This document shows positions 55,896-63,530 of a stretch of 64,000 bases of DNA, one piece after another. The notes beneath the pieces are model-generated. The model did no database searches. It worked only from the letters and a program-made list of their open reading frames with translations, and was not told the origin of the DNA. Location of the stretch: assembly GCF_947495325.1 (NCBI RefSeq), contig NZ_CANLYK010000002.1:496001-560000 (forward strand), written 5' to 3'. The position numbers were made by a program, and so were the translations under genes. The first letter of the stretch is position 1, and each line of letters starts with the position of its first letter. This DNA comes from an uncultured Allomuricauda sp. (lineage in GTDB: Bacteria > Bacteroidota > Bacteroidia > Flavobacteriales > Flavobacteriaceae).

Positions 55896-55917
55896 AACCC
55901 CATTGGAAGATGGGGTT
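55896..55917 (+). terminator. Rho-independent terminator after the esterase-like gene
   Basis: Perfect 8-bp stem AACCCCAT / ATGGGGTT with a 6-nt loop, followed by GGATTTTTAC. It lies 130 bp after the stop at 55766 and probably ends the rnpA-S41-esterase unit. Confidence 0.7.
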
Positions 55918-55989
55918 GGATTTTTACGTTAAAATTCCCGAACTTCACTTATCATTCGCTAAGACAATTAAAACAGTCCTTAGCTTAAC

Positions 55990-56003
55990 GTTAGCAAACA
56001 GTT
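55990..56003 (+). repeat. left inverted repeat of a one-gene cassette
   Basis: GTTAGCAAACAGTT. The inner 10 bases are the exact reverse complement of GTTTGCTAAC at 57013-57022; over 14 bases there is one mismatch. The two copies enclose the orphan gene at 56061. Confidence 0.65.
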
Positions 56004-56060
56004 GAAAAAGCTTTATTTCAATAATAAAAAATGATTATTCCTTTTTAATATATTAAGCTA

Positions 56061-56960
56061 TTGATGACAAATATTTATTGGCCTGTTTATAAGAATTTAG
56101 AAAAGGAACTATTGAATTTAACATATTCAATACATATAGATGATACTCAATTAAATGTATATTCCTCAAAAATCTTAGACCTTATTATTAGGTGCGCAAT
56201 TGAAATTGAATCAATTTCTAAAGAACTATATCTGCAAGAGGGAGGGACAAAAAAAGGTAATATCAAATATGATGAGACTGCTATTAAATTATTGAATAAA
56301 AAATGGTCGCTAGACAAAAAAATTGTCATAATAAGTTCTGCTAATTGTTTCCAAACAAATAGAATATTAATCCCTCTTGAAAAAAAAGAACCACGAGAAA
56401 ATGGTAAACTAACGTTCAAATGGAATCTTTGCTATCAAGCCATTAAACATAACCGTAGAGAGAATCTTCCAGATGGAAATTTAGAGAATCTTTTTAGTAT
56501 TCTGTCGGCATTGTTTTTACTAAATGTATACTTTAAGAAAGAAGAGTTCAAATTAGGAGAAGACTCAAAAGGGAATAATTTTTCACATAGTCTAGGTTCC
56601 GAAATATTTTCTATTAAGGTTCATCCTAGTGGTGGATTTAATCAATATTTAGACATCAGTAAAGGCAAGAATTTTGAAGAATGTTCTTATTACGTTCGAC
56701 TGGAGGAATATCATGAGAAAAAATTAAAAGAGTTTCTACAAAATGCAAATCAACAGTTTTTTGAGCTAGTAAAAACCCGAAAAGGCTTCGATGAATTAGA
56801 ACTCAATGCCGATAATACATCCCTTATATTTAACACAAAAATTGAAAGGTTTCTTGGTCCTGATGAATATATGAAATTGATTAATGTGGCATTTAGAGGA
56901 ATGCAAGAAGTCACAAATAATTCAAGGTATTTGGGCAAAATAAATATCAATGAAATTTAA
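56061..56960 (+). CDS. hypothetical protein of unknown function in a repeat-bounded cassette (299 aa)
   Basis: I do not recognise the family. No signal peptide or membrane helix is visible, so it should be cytoplasmic. The protein is Lys/Asn/Ile-rich and its DNA is much richer in AT than the neighbours, a sign of transfer. The segment CYQAIKHNRRENLPDGNLENLFSIL, followed by a hydrophobic helix, resembles the YN-x-x-KH-x-R pattern of helical HEPN-like proteins found in accessory and defence regions; this is resemblance only. It stands alone, 100 bp or more from any gene, between perfect 10-bp inverted repeats. Confidence 0.75.
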   Translation: MMTNIYWPVYKNLEKELLNLTYSIHIDDTQLNVYSSKILDLIIRCAIEIESISKELYLQEGGTKKGNIKYDETAIKLLNKKWSLDKKIVIISSANCFQTNRILIPLEKKEPRENGKLTFKWNLCYQAIKHNRRENLPDGNLENLFSILSALFLLNVYFKKEEFKLGEDSKGNNFSHSLGSEIFSIKVHPSGGFNQYLDISKGKNFEECSYYVRLEEYHEKKLKEFLQNANQQFFELVKTRKGFDELELNADNTSLIFNTKIERFLGPDEYMKLINVAFRGMQEVTNNSRYLGKININEI

Positions 56961-57008
56961 TTAATTGCGAATAAAAGACTGGAAGAAATAAAGCCAGCTC
57001 AAAAGAAA

Positions 57009-57022
57009 AACCGTTTGCTAAC
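57009..57022 (-). repeat. right inverted repeat of a one-gene cassette
   Basis: AACCGTTTGCTAAC, the reverse complement of the left copy with one mismatch in 14. It lies 48 bp after the stop of the orphan gene. Confidence 0.65.
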
Positions 57023-57163
57023 AAAACCTATAAACAATAAGGGCTTCGGGCTTAATCGAATGGTTTGCATATTTTTATAATGTCCTCAAAATCTTTGGGA
57101 TTTTGCTCAGGACTGGAAAAAATAAATCAAAACCAAAAGCTTTCGCTATGTGCGTGGCGGAAG

Positions 57164-57179
57164 GCAAACGCTAGTTTGC
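57164..57179. repeat. short palindrome downstream of the cassette
   Basis: GCAAAC and GTTTGC arms of 6 bp around GCTA. The arms repeat the GCAAAC core of the cassette's terminal repeats, which suggests a common recognition sequence. Confidence 0.5.
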
Positions 57180-57271
57180 TCCCGTACTGTTCATAGCTCA
57201 ACCGATAAGTGAAATCCAAATAGTACCAGATGCGTTTGGAAGGGTATCTTCTTAACTCGGAAATCTAATCC

Positions 57272-57841
57272 TTATCCTAAGATTTCATCTATCTGCACCA
57301 TATGGCGTTCCATATGACAAAGCAGAAACTCAAAACACTCTGGCAAATAAAAGTTAACAATGGGACCAATAGCAGAAGTGATTTTTATTTTGGAAACATC
57401 CTTGGTTCTGCTTTTTAGAATGGATTCCTTTAAATGGCTGTGAAGCTTAAAGAATTCATCAAAGATGGAGTCAATTTTTTCAGGGGTCAACTCATCTTCG
57501 TTTAGCATTGGCCTAAAACGTTTTAGAGTTTTCAGTTTCATTTTTCTAACCCCATTTTTGGGTCGTTGCCCCTCAATCACAAACCTTTGCCATGCCCGGG
57601 CCTTGAATTCTATGGAACCTGATTCTTGAGAAGGCAAGGTTTCCAAAGCCTTGTCCAGTTTGGGGACATAAAAGCGATACGCAATGTTCAAATGGGCAAT
57701 TACTTCAAGTACATTCCAAGATTTTGGACGTGGCTTTATTTGTACTTGAGAAGTATCCAATTCTTGAAGCGATTTCACCTTCGCAACCATTTGGTTCAGG
57801 CGCTGAATTTGGTTTTCAGAAGTAAGCAGTAAGCTTGCCAT
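57272..57841 (-). CDS. DinB-like superfamily protein
   Basis: Four-helix metal-binding fold protein of 189 aa. The N-terminal helix has PRPKSWNVLEVIAHLNIAYRFYV, where the His matches the first DinB ligand, and the C terminus has CHMERHMVQIDEIL, which supplies the second pair. Family members include thiol-dependent transferases and damage-inducible proteins of unknown reaction. I start at the ATG at 57841; the in-frame start 27 bp upstream adds a basic stretch without similarity. Confidence 0.8.
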   Translation of the reverse strand: MASLLLTSENQIQRLNQMVAKVKSLQELDTSQVQIKPRPKSWNVLEVIAHLNIAYRFYVPKLDKALETLPSQESGSIEFKARAWQRFVIEGQRPKNGVRKMKLKTLKRFRPMLNEDELTPEKIDSIFDEFFKLHSHLKESILKSRTKDVSKIKITSAIGPIVNFYLPECFEFLLCHMERHMVQIDEILG

Positions 57842-57935
57842 AACTGTTCGTTTTTTTGATTGGAACAAAGTTCTGCGATAGAAGGCGAACAGATATTGAT
57901 ATACATCAAGAAATTACTGTGAAAGTTTTCAATCA

Positions 57936-58427
57936 TTAAATGCTTTTAGGCATTTTGTCATATTCAATTGCTGTTTTTATTGCATAGGTTAAAGCTGCCA
58001 GAATCATGATTTTCCAGATAACACCTTTAAACATATTAGACGGCTCAAGGTAAGCTGAGAATCCATACATAGCAATAACAAATATTGTTCCCATTATAAC
58101 ACTAGGGATTGGATAATCATTGGTAGCAAAACCACATATGGTTATCATCAAACTCAATCCAGCGAGGAACAAAAAACCACTGGTTTCAATTGCAGATAGA
58201 TAAAAAGAATAAAATTGAAAAACCAAAGTACTAATACCTATTGCAAATAGAATCCACTTTGCCCTTTGCAAAGCATTCAGAGCTTCTTGGAGTTTCTCAT
58301 TTGTTCTAAAGATATTTGTTATGTGATTGGATTTTTCGGCTTCGCTGCCATCAAACGGAAGGCCACAGTTTTGACAGCTTTTCTCTTCAGAGCCTTTCTT
58401 TGTTTTACAAAAATCGCAATAGTCCAT
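57936..58427 (-). CDS. zinc-ribbon membrane protein of unknown function
   Basis: Protein of 163 aa. The first 25 residues hold CDFCKTKKG and CQNCGLPF, a zinc ribbon with two Cys-x2-Cys pairs on the cytoplasmic side. Three or four hydrophobic helices follow (WILFAIGISTLVFQF, FLFLAGLSLMITICG, SVIMGTIFVIAMYGF, KIMILAALTYAI). I do not know the family's function. It lies between the DinB-like and AhpD-like genes, same strand, with gaps of 94 and 22 bp. Confidence 0.7.
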   Translation of the reverse strand: MDYCDFCKTKKGSEEKSCQNCGLPFDGSEAEKSNHITNIFRTNEKLQEALNALQRAKWILFAIGISTLVFQFYSFYLSAIETSGFLFLAGLSLMITICGFATNDYPIPSVIMGTIFVIAMYGFSAYLEPSNMFKGVIWKIMILAALTYAIKTAIEYDKMPKSI

Positions 58428-58449
58428 ATAATTTTATAGAGATTAAAAT

Positions 58450-59052
58450 CTAGTATCTAGATCCATCATGTTTTCCTTCTTCCCAGCCATGTTTGCCCAA
58501 ATACTGTTCACCACTTTCCACAGCACCTTCTTCAATAGAGGTACCCATAGAATCGTTCCAACGGTTGAGGTAACCAAACAAGGAAATCACCCCTAACATT
58601 TCTACAATCTCGCCTTCGTTCCAATGTTTATATAAACGCGCCTTTATTTCAGCATCCACTGCATTGGGAACTTGGGAGGCAGCCAAAGAAAAATCCAAAG
58701 CAGCACGTTCGGCCTCAGAAAAAGCTGGATGCGTTCTATATTCCCAAATATTATCCAATTGTTCCTGCTCCGCTCCGTAGCGTTCCGCTGCCCGTATAGC
58801 ATGTGCCTGGCAATAGCGACATCCGGTGGAATTGCTGCTTACCCAGGCAATCATACGTTTTAAAGCTGAGGTTACCCTTCCTTCATTCGCCATTACCGCT
58901 TTGTTCAAGTTAATAAACGCCTTTGAAATAGCAGGCCTATGCTGCATGGTCAAGACTGAATTTGGGCAAAACCCAAGGGTCTCGTTAAAGAATTCAGCTA
59001 GCTTTTTTGTCTCTGAATCATGATTAGGGTCAAGCGGATTTACTAAGGCCAT
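58450..59052 (-). CDS. carboxymuconolactone decarboxylase/AhpD-like (peroxidase-related) protein
   Basis: Protein of 200 aa. The AhpD-type redox motif is GCRYCQAHAIRAAERYG, with two Cys and the His that normally supports them; further helices include EAERAALDFSLAASQVPNAV and EGEIVEMLGVISLFGYLNRWNDSM, as in the peroxidase-related CMD subfamily. It likely reduces peroxides or acts as a redox partner. It is divergent from and 55 bp away from the OsmC gene, another peroxide-related protein; the shared region may carry both promoters. Confidence 0.88.
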   Translation of the reverse strand: MALVNPLDPNHDSETKKLAEFFNETLGFCPNSVLTMQHRPAISKAFINLNKAVMANEGRVTSALKRMIAWVSSNSTGCRYCQAHAIRAAERYGAEQEQLDNIWEYRTHPAFSEAERAALDFSLAASQVPNAVDAEIKARLYKHWNEGEIVEMLGVISLFGYLNRWNDSMGTSIEEGAVESGEQYLGKHGWEEGKHDGSRY

Positions 59053-59107
59053 GAATGTAGTTTTAAATTGTATTTTTGAAAGCTACAAGAAACGAAAATT
59101 TGACTTC

Positions 59108-59530
59108 ATGACAAATCATATAACTACCAAATGGCTGGGCGAAATGGCCTTTGAAAGCAACAACCCCTCAGGGTTAAATTTAAAGATTGATGCGGGCCCG
59201 GATAGTGGTGGGAAGGGGGAAGGCTTCCGCCCTAAAGCTTTGATGCTTTCCGCTCTTGCAGGTTGTTCAGGACTGGATGTGGCTTCGCTAATAAAAAAAA
59301 TGAAACTGGAAGTAGATGATTTTTCAATTGAAACCATTGCAAACTTAACCGACGAGCACCCCAAATACTACGATTCGGTTACAATAGAATATCATTTTCA
59401 CGGTGCTGATTTGAAGGAAGGGAAATTAAAAAAGGCGGTGGACTTATCGGTGGAAAAATACTGTGGGGTTATGGAGATGTTCCGAAAATTTGCCAAATTG
59501 GAGATTAAGACGATTTTTCATCATAAGTAA
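59108..59530 (+). CDS. OsmC-family protein (peroxide-reducing type)
   Basis: Protein of 140 aa. The two redox cysteines lie in LAGCSGLDVASLI and EKYCGVMEMF, the OsmC/Ohr pattern of thiol peroxidases that detoxify organic hydroperoxides. I use the ATG at 59108; the in-frame start at 59051 would overlap the divergent AhpD-like gene and add 19 unlike residues. Confidence 0.9.
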   Translation: MTNHITTKWLGEMAFESNNPSGLNLKIDAGPDSGGKGEGFRPKALMLSALAGCSGLDVASLIKKMKLEVDDFSIETIANLTDEHPKYYDSVTIEYHFHGADLKEGKLKKAVDLSVEKYCGVMEMFRKFAKLEIKTIFHHK

Positions 59531-59536
59531 AACGAG

Positions 59537-59570
59537 TTCAAACTCAAACTCAAGTTTAAACTCAAATTCA
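59537..59570 (+). repeat. degenerate tandem AAACTC-type repeat before the four-helix-bundle gene
   Basis: Five to six imperfect copies of a hexamer reading TTCAAACTC, AAACTCAAG, TTTAAACTC, AAATTCA. A related stretch in the opposite sense, TTGAACTTGAACTTC, follows the gene at 60014-60028. Confidence 0.5.
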
Positions 59571-59638
59571 GACATCAAGTACAAGTTTCAGAAACAGCTG
59601 GAATAGATTTTATTTCAACCTCAAATTAATTTTAGTCA

Positions 59639-59998
59639 ATGATTTTTATGGACAAAAAATTTGATTTAGAGGATAGATTTGTTGATTTTGCGGCGAAGGT
59701 TGCCCTATTTTGCAAGGACCTGCCCAACGATTTTACGGGACAATATTATGGAAATCAACTTCTACGTTCAGGAGGAAGTGCTGCCCTAAACTTTGGTGAA
59801 GCCCTTGGAACAAATACGAATAAAGATTATATCTACAAGGCTTCACTAACCTTAAAGGAACTTAAGGAATCACGGATCAACATAAAGATTTTAAACCGAA
59901 TCGAGTACGGCTCCTATGAAATTAAAAATAGCCTGTTAAATGAATTAGAGCAGTTGATTAAGATAATTGCCACCATAATCAAAAACAAAACCCCTTGA
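59639..59998 (+). CDS. four helix bundle protein (23S rRNA intervening-sequence type)
   Basis: Protein of 119 aa, almost entirely helical. The segments EDRFVDFAAKVALFCKDLP, YYGNQLLRSGGSAALNFGEA and LKELKESRINIKIL follow the pattern of the S23/IVP family, first seen as ORFs inside rRNA intervening sequences and now common as single genes in Bacteroidota. Function unknown; possible RNA or nucleoprotein binder. Start at 59639, with a second in-frame ATG at 59648. Short repeated motifs lie on both sides, and the gene interrupts the space between OsmC and recJ. Confidence 0.85.
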   Translation: MIFMDKKFDLEDRFVDFAAKVALFCKDLPNDFTGQYYGNQLLRSGGSAALNFGEALGTNTNKDYIYKASLTLKELKESRINIKILNRIEYGSYEIKNSLLNELEQLIKIIATIIKNKTP

Positions 59999-60032
59999 AT
60001 TTGCACTTAATTTTTGAACTTGAACTTCACCC

Positions 60033-61721
60033 ATGAGATGGACCATAAAACCAAGACCTACCCAACAAGAGATAGATCAGCTTTCTAAAGAACTTAAGGT
60101 AGAAAGTCTGGTATCGCAACTTTTGCTGCAACGAGGGATCACAACTTATGAAGAGGCGAGGGACTTTTTTCGCCCAGAATTATCCCACTTGCACAATCCT
60201 TTTTTAATGAAGGATATGGACAAGGCGGTTGAGCGCATTGAAAAAGCCATTGCTTCCAATGAAAATATTTTGGTATATGGCGACTATGATGTGGACGGTA
60301 CTACATCCGTTGCCCTGTTATCATCATACCTCATGGAAGAGTACCCCAATGTGGCCACTTATATTCCAGACCGATATTCAGAAGGGTATGGGGTGTCACT
60401 TCAGGGAATAGATTTTGCCTCAGACAATGGGTTTTCCTTGATAATTGCCTTGGATTGTGGGGTAAAAGCCATTGAACAGGTAAAATATGGCAAAGAGAAA
60501 GAAATAGATTTTATCATATGTGATCATCATAGGCCCGGAGATACGTTGCCGGAAGCAATTGCTATTCTTGACCCAAAACGAGCAGATTGCGAATATCCAT
60601 ACAAAGAACTTTGTGGTTGCGGAGTGGGTTTTAAGCTAATTCAGGCTTTGGCATCCAAAAAAGGGGAAACCGTGGAAGACCTTATGTTGCATTTGGATTT
60701 GGTGGCCACCGCCATTGGAGCCGACATTGTTCCCATAACCGGAGAGAATCGAGTATTGGCATATTATGGATTGCAGGTAATAAATGCCAATCCAAGAATT
60801 GGGTTCAAAGCGATTATTGACCAAATCAAAAAGCAAACATTGACCATAACCGATGTTGTCTTTATAATAGCTCCGCGAATCAATGCTGCTGGTAGAATGA
60901 AACATGGTCAACATGCCGTAAACCTTTTGGTTGAAACGGATTTGAATGTTGCACAAAAATTTGCAAAAGAGATTGAACAGTTTAATTCGGATAGAAGAAA
61001 CCTGGATAAAGAAATTACAAAAGAAGCATTGCTGCAGATTCAGAAAAATGAGGAAGAAGATAGATTTACATCTGTTGTTTACGACGAAAACTGGCATAAA
61101 GGAGTCATTGGGATTGTAGCTTCACGACTTACGGAAACGTACTATCGCCCCACATTGGTCTTTACCAAAAGCGGAGACAAGTTGGCCGCCTCTGCGCGAT
61201 CTGTAAAAGGGTTTGATGTATACGAAGCTTTGGAAGGGTGTACGGAATGTTTGGAACAATTTGGTGGTCACAAGTATGCTGCAGGACTGACATTGCTGGA
61301 AGAAAACTACGAAAAGTTTAAAACCCAATTTGAAAAAGTAGTTTCTGAAAGTATTGACCCAAGTTTATTGCAGCCGGAACTTACCATCGATACCAATATT
61401 GAGTTAGACCAAGTTACCCCAAAATTGATGCGGATCCTAAAACAGTTCGCTCCTTTTGGCCCCGGAAATATGACCCCAGTTTTTATGGCTGAAAAAATTC
61501 ATGATACCGGATATGCAAAATGTGTGGGTGAAGACGAGAAGCACTTGAAACTAACAGCTTGTCAAAATGGTTCAGCACCTATTGGAGCAATTGGTTTTAA
61601 CCTGGGCAACAAAATGGAAAACGTTAAAAACAAGAGGACATTTGATGCTGCTTTTTCCTTGGATGAGAATGAATGGAACGGGAGTGTGAGCCTACAGTTG
61701 AAACTAAGAGATATTCGTTAG
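60033..61721 (+). CDS. recJ: single-stranded-DNA-specific exonuclease RecJ
   Basis: 5'-3' exonuclease of 562 aa acting in recombination and mismatch repair. Metal-binding motifs of the DHH domain are GDYDVDGTTS (Asp84, Asp86, Asp88) and CDHHRPGD (residues 163-170). The DHHA1 domain has SARSVKGFDVYEAL and FGGHKYAAGLTL, and an OB-like C-terminal domain follows. The MFS gene starts 6 bp after the stop. Confidence 0.97.
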   Translation: MRWTIKPRPTQQEIDQLSKELKVESLVSQLLLQRGITTYEEARDFFRPELSHLHNPFLMKDMDKAVERIEKAIASNENILVYGDYDVDGTTSVALLSSYLMEEYPNVATYIPDRYSEGYGVSLQGIDFASDNGFSLIIALDCGVKAIEQVKYGKEKEIDFIICDHHRPGDTLPEAIAILDPKRADCEYPYKELCGCGVGFKLIQALASKKGETVEDLMLHLDLVATAIGADIVPITGENRVLAYYGLQVINANPRIGFKAIIDQIKKQTLTITDVVFIIAPRINAAGRMKHGQHAVNLLVETDLNVAQKFAKEIEQFNSDRRNLDKEITKEALLQIQKNEEEDRFTSVVYDENWHKGVIGIVASRLTETYYRPTLVFTKSGDKLAASARSVKGFDVYEALEGCTECLEQFGGHKYAAGLTLLEENYEKFKTQFEKVVSESIDPSLLQPELTIDTNIELDQVTPKLMRILKQFAPFGPGNMTPVFMAEKIHDTGYAKCVGEDEKHLKLTACQNGSAPIGAIGFNLGNKMENVKNKRTFDAAFSLDENEWNGSVSLQLKLRDIR

Positions 61722-61727
61722 ATTTTT

Positions 61728-62984
61728 ATGGATCCATACGCAGCCCTCCGTTATAAGGAATTCAATATTTTTTTATTGGCAAGGTTTGCCATGGTCTTTG
61801 CATGGTCCATGCAGTTTATTGTAATTGAATGGCAAGTCTATTCATTGACCAAGGATCCATTGTCACTTGGAATTATTGGGCTAATGGAAGTAATACCTGC
61901 AGTAGGCATGGCCCTTTTTGCCGGACACATTGTGGATCAAAAAGAAAAGCGAAATCTATTGATTAAATGCATCTTAGGATTTTCGGTTGTGAGTTTGGGA
62001 TTGTTCTTTTTAAGTCTTCCCTCTTTGGAAACCAGTCTGGCACCTAAAAAACTATTGTACAGCATTTATCTTTTAGTGTTTTTTGGGGGATTGGTAAGAG
62101 CTTTTTTAGGCCCTACTATTTTTTCCTTGATAGCGCTGATCGTTCCCAAGAAAATTTATCCCAATGCCGCAACATGGAGTAGTACCACATGGCAAATGGC
62201 CTCTGTTTTGGGACCTGCCTTGGCCGGTTTTTCTATAAGTTGGATTGGGGTACATTGGTCTATGTGCGTCATTTTTGCATTCTCAATTATCGCTTTGGTG
62301 TTTGTTTTGAGAATTTCACGGAAACCAATATTAAACCCAAAAATTGGAGAGCCTGTTTTAAAAAGCCTTAAGGATGGATTAAAGTTTGTTTTCAATAGTC
62401 AAGCTATTTCAGGGGCCTTAACAATTGATATGATAGCGGTGCTGTTTGGTGGTGCGGTGGCGCTTTTGCCTATATATGCACAGGATATTTTGCATGTTGG
62501 TGCTGAAGGTTTTGGTCTTTTAAGAGCAGCTCCAGCAGTTGGCGCCTTAATTACCATGGTAGGCTCAACAAGATTTCCGTTACACAAATATGCAGGTAAA
62601 AAACTACTGCTATCCGTATTGGCATTTGGAGTTTGTATTCTAGTTTTTGGTGTTTCAACCTCTTTTTGGCTTTCAGTGATTGCCTTGTTTTTAAGTGGTG
62701 CCGTAGATGGGGTTTCCATGGTAATCCGCCAAACCATCCTACAACTAAAAACACCGGATCATATGCGGGGTAGGGTTGCTTCGGTAAATTCAATATTTGT
62801 AGGGTCGTCCAACGAACTTGGGGCTTTTGAAAGTGGTCTGGCCGCCAAACTTTTGGGAACGGTAAACGCAGTTATTTTTGGAGGTTGCATGACCATATTG
62901 ACCGTTGGAGTAACTACTTTGGTTTCGCCAAGTTTTAGAAAACTGGATTTATCAAAAGAAGTTGAGGAACATGAGTCAGTATAG
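61728..62984 (+). CDS. MFS transporter (DHA3-like)
   Basis: Twelve-helix major facilitator of 418 aa. Features are RYKEFNIFLLARFAMVFAWSMQFI at the start, the loop AGHIVDQKEKRNLLI (the family's G-x-x-x-D-R-x-x-R/K loop between helices 2 and 3), and LKTPDHMRGRVASVNSIFVGSSNELG, typical of the DHA3/EntS-type exporters. Probably exports a small molecule such as a siderophore or drug; the substrate is unknown. Co-transcribed with recJ by spacing. Confidence 0.88.
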   Translation: MDPYAALRYKEFNIFLLARFAMVFAWSMQFIVIEWQVYSLTKDPLSLGIIGLMEVIPAVGMALFAGHIVDQKEKRNLLIKCILGFSVVSLGLFFLSLPSLETSLAPKKLLYSIYLLVFFGGLVRAFLGPTIFSLIALIVPKKIYPNAATWSSTTWQMASVLGPALAGFSISWIGVHWSMCVIFAFSIIALVFVLRISRKPILNPKIGEPVLKSLKDGLKFVFNSQAISGALTIDMIAVLFGGAVALLPIYAQDILHVGAEGFGLLRAAPAVGALITMVGSTRFPLHKYAGKKLLLSVLAFGVCILVFGVSTSFWLSVIALFLSGAVDGVSMVIRQTILQLKTPDHMRGRVASVNSIFVGSSNELGAFESGLAAKLLGTVNAVIFGGCMTILTVGVTTLVSPSFRKLDLSKEVEEHESV

Positions 62985-63000
62985 CGGCTTGAATTTAATT

Positions 63001-63039
63001 CGTCAGTTCGAGTTTTTGCGAAAGCAAAAGTATCGAGAA
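63001..63039 (+). repeat. left two-part repeat of a GIY-YIG element
   Basis: Two blocks, CGTCAGTTCGAGT (63001-63013) and GTATCGAGAA (63030-63039), separated by a hairpin TTTTGC-GAAA-GCAAAA (63014-63029). Both blocks recur exactly in reverse complement after the nuclease gene. Confidence 0.75.
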
Positions 63040-63082
63040 CAAGTAATTTTGATAAAACCAGAATTGTATTGAGAAGTAAATA

Positions 63083-63373
63083 ATGAAACAGTCATTTGTC
63101 TATATTTTGGAATGTTCCGATGGGACATATTATACAGGGGTTACTTCTAATTTGGAACAAAGATTGTTTGAACATGAATCGGGGAAACATATAAATAGTT
63201 ATACGTATTTGCGAAGACCGGTTACTTTGGTTTTTTATGGCGAATTCACAGACATAAATTCAGCTATAGAAAAAGAAAAACAAATTAAAAAATGGTCAAA
63301 AGCCAAAAAGAAAGCTTTGATTGATGGGGCTTATGATAAGCTTCCAAATCTTGCTAAAAAGAAGTTTCAGTAG
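63083..63373 (+). CDS. GIY-YIG nuclease family protein (stand-alone domain)
   Basis: Single-domain protein of 96 aa. The GIY-YIG core is visible in YILECSDGTYYTGVTSNLEQRLFEHESGKH, with Tyr, Arg (QRLFEH) and the Glu of AIEKEKQIKKW as catalytic residues. This is the UvrC/homing-endonuclease fold; the solitary form is common in Flavobacteriia and its job is unknown. It is enclosed by two-part inverted repeats, the right copy beginning 4 bp after the stop, so gene and repeats likely move as one unit. Confidence 0.9.
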   Translation: MKQSFVYILECSDGTYYTGVTSNLEQRLFEHESGKHINSYTYLRRPVTLVFYGEFTDINSAIEKEKQIKKWSKAKKKALIDGAYDKLPNLAKKKFQ

Positions 63374-63376
63374 TGA

Positions 63377-63419
63377 TTCTCGATACATTCCGAACAAGTT
63401 CGAAACACTCGAACTGACG
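63377..63419 (-). repeat. right two-part repeat of a GIY-YIG element
   Basis: In reverse complement the blocks read CGTCAGTTCGAGT (63407-63419) and GTATCGAGAA (63377-63386), each an exact match to the left copy. The spacer differs in sequence but is again able to fold, with TTCG-AAC and GTT-CGGAA arms. Confidence 0.75.
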
Positions 63420-63530
63420 TGTTTTTACTTTCCGAAACATTTTAGATTTTAGATTCCTTCAATCTGTAAAAAGACATTGAGGAGTATCAAATAATCCATT
63501 CCCAAAAATTGGTTATACCCCAAAACAGGC

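Larger units (their letters stand above)
55767..56060. other. intergenic region with terminator and left cassette boundary
   Basis: About 290 bp without an open frame. It holds the terminator at 55896-55917 and the inverted-repeat end at 55990-56003; from about 56000 on the base composition becomes markedly AT-richer, continuing into the orphan gene. Nothing else is recognisable. Confidence 0.6.
56961..57271. other. intergenic region with right cassette boundary and a palindromic element
   Basis: About 310 bp with no gene I can support. It contains the right inverted repeat (57009-57022) and, further on, the hairpin GCAAAC-GCTA-GTTTGC (57164-57179) set in GTGCGTGGCGGAAGGC and CTCCCGTACTG. 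On the reverse strand the stretch around 57110-57240 has a short open frame without start that I take as chance. It looks like a non-coding repetitive element, possibly a recombination site. Confidence 0.55.

Noticed and set aside
57110-57240. Reverse-strand short open frame in the element after the cassette
   Set aside because: It has no start codon and is interrupted by a stop; more likely a chance frame in a repeated non-coding element.
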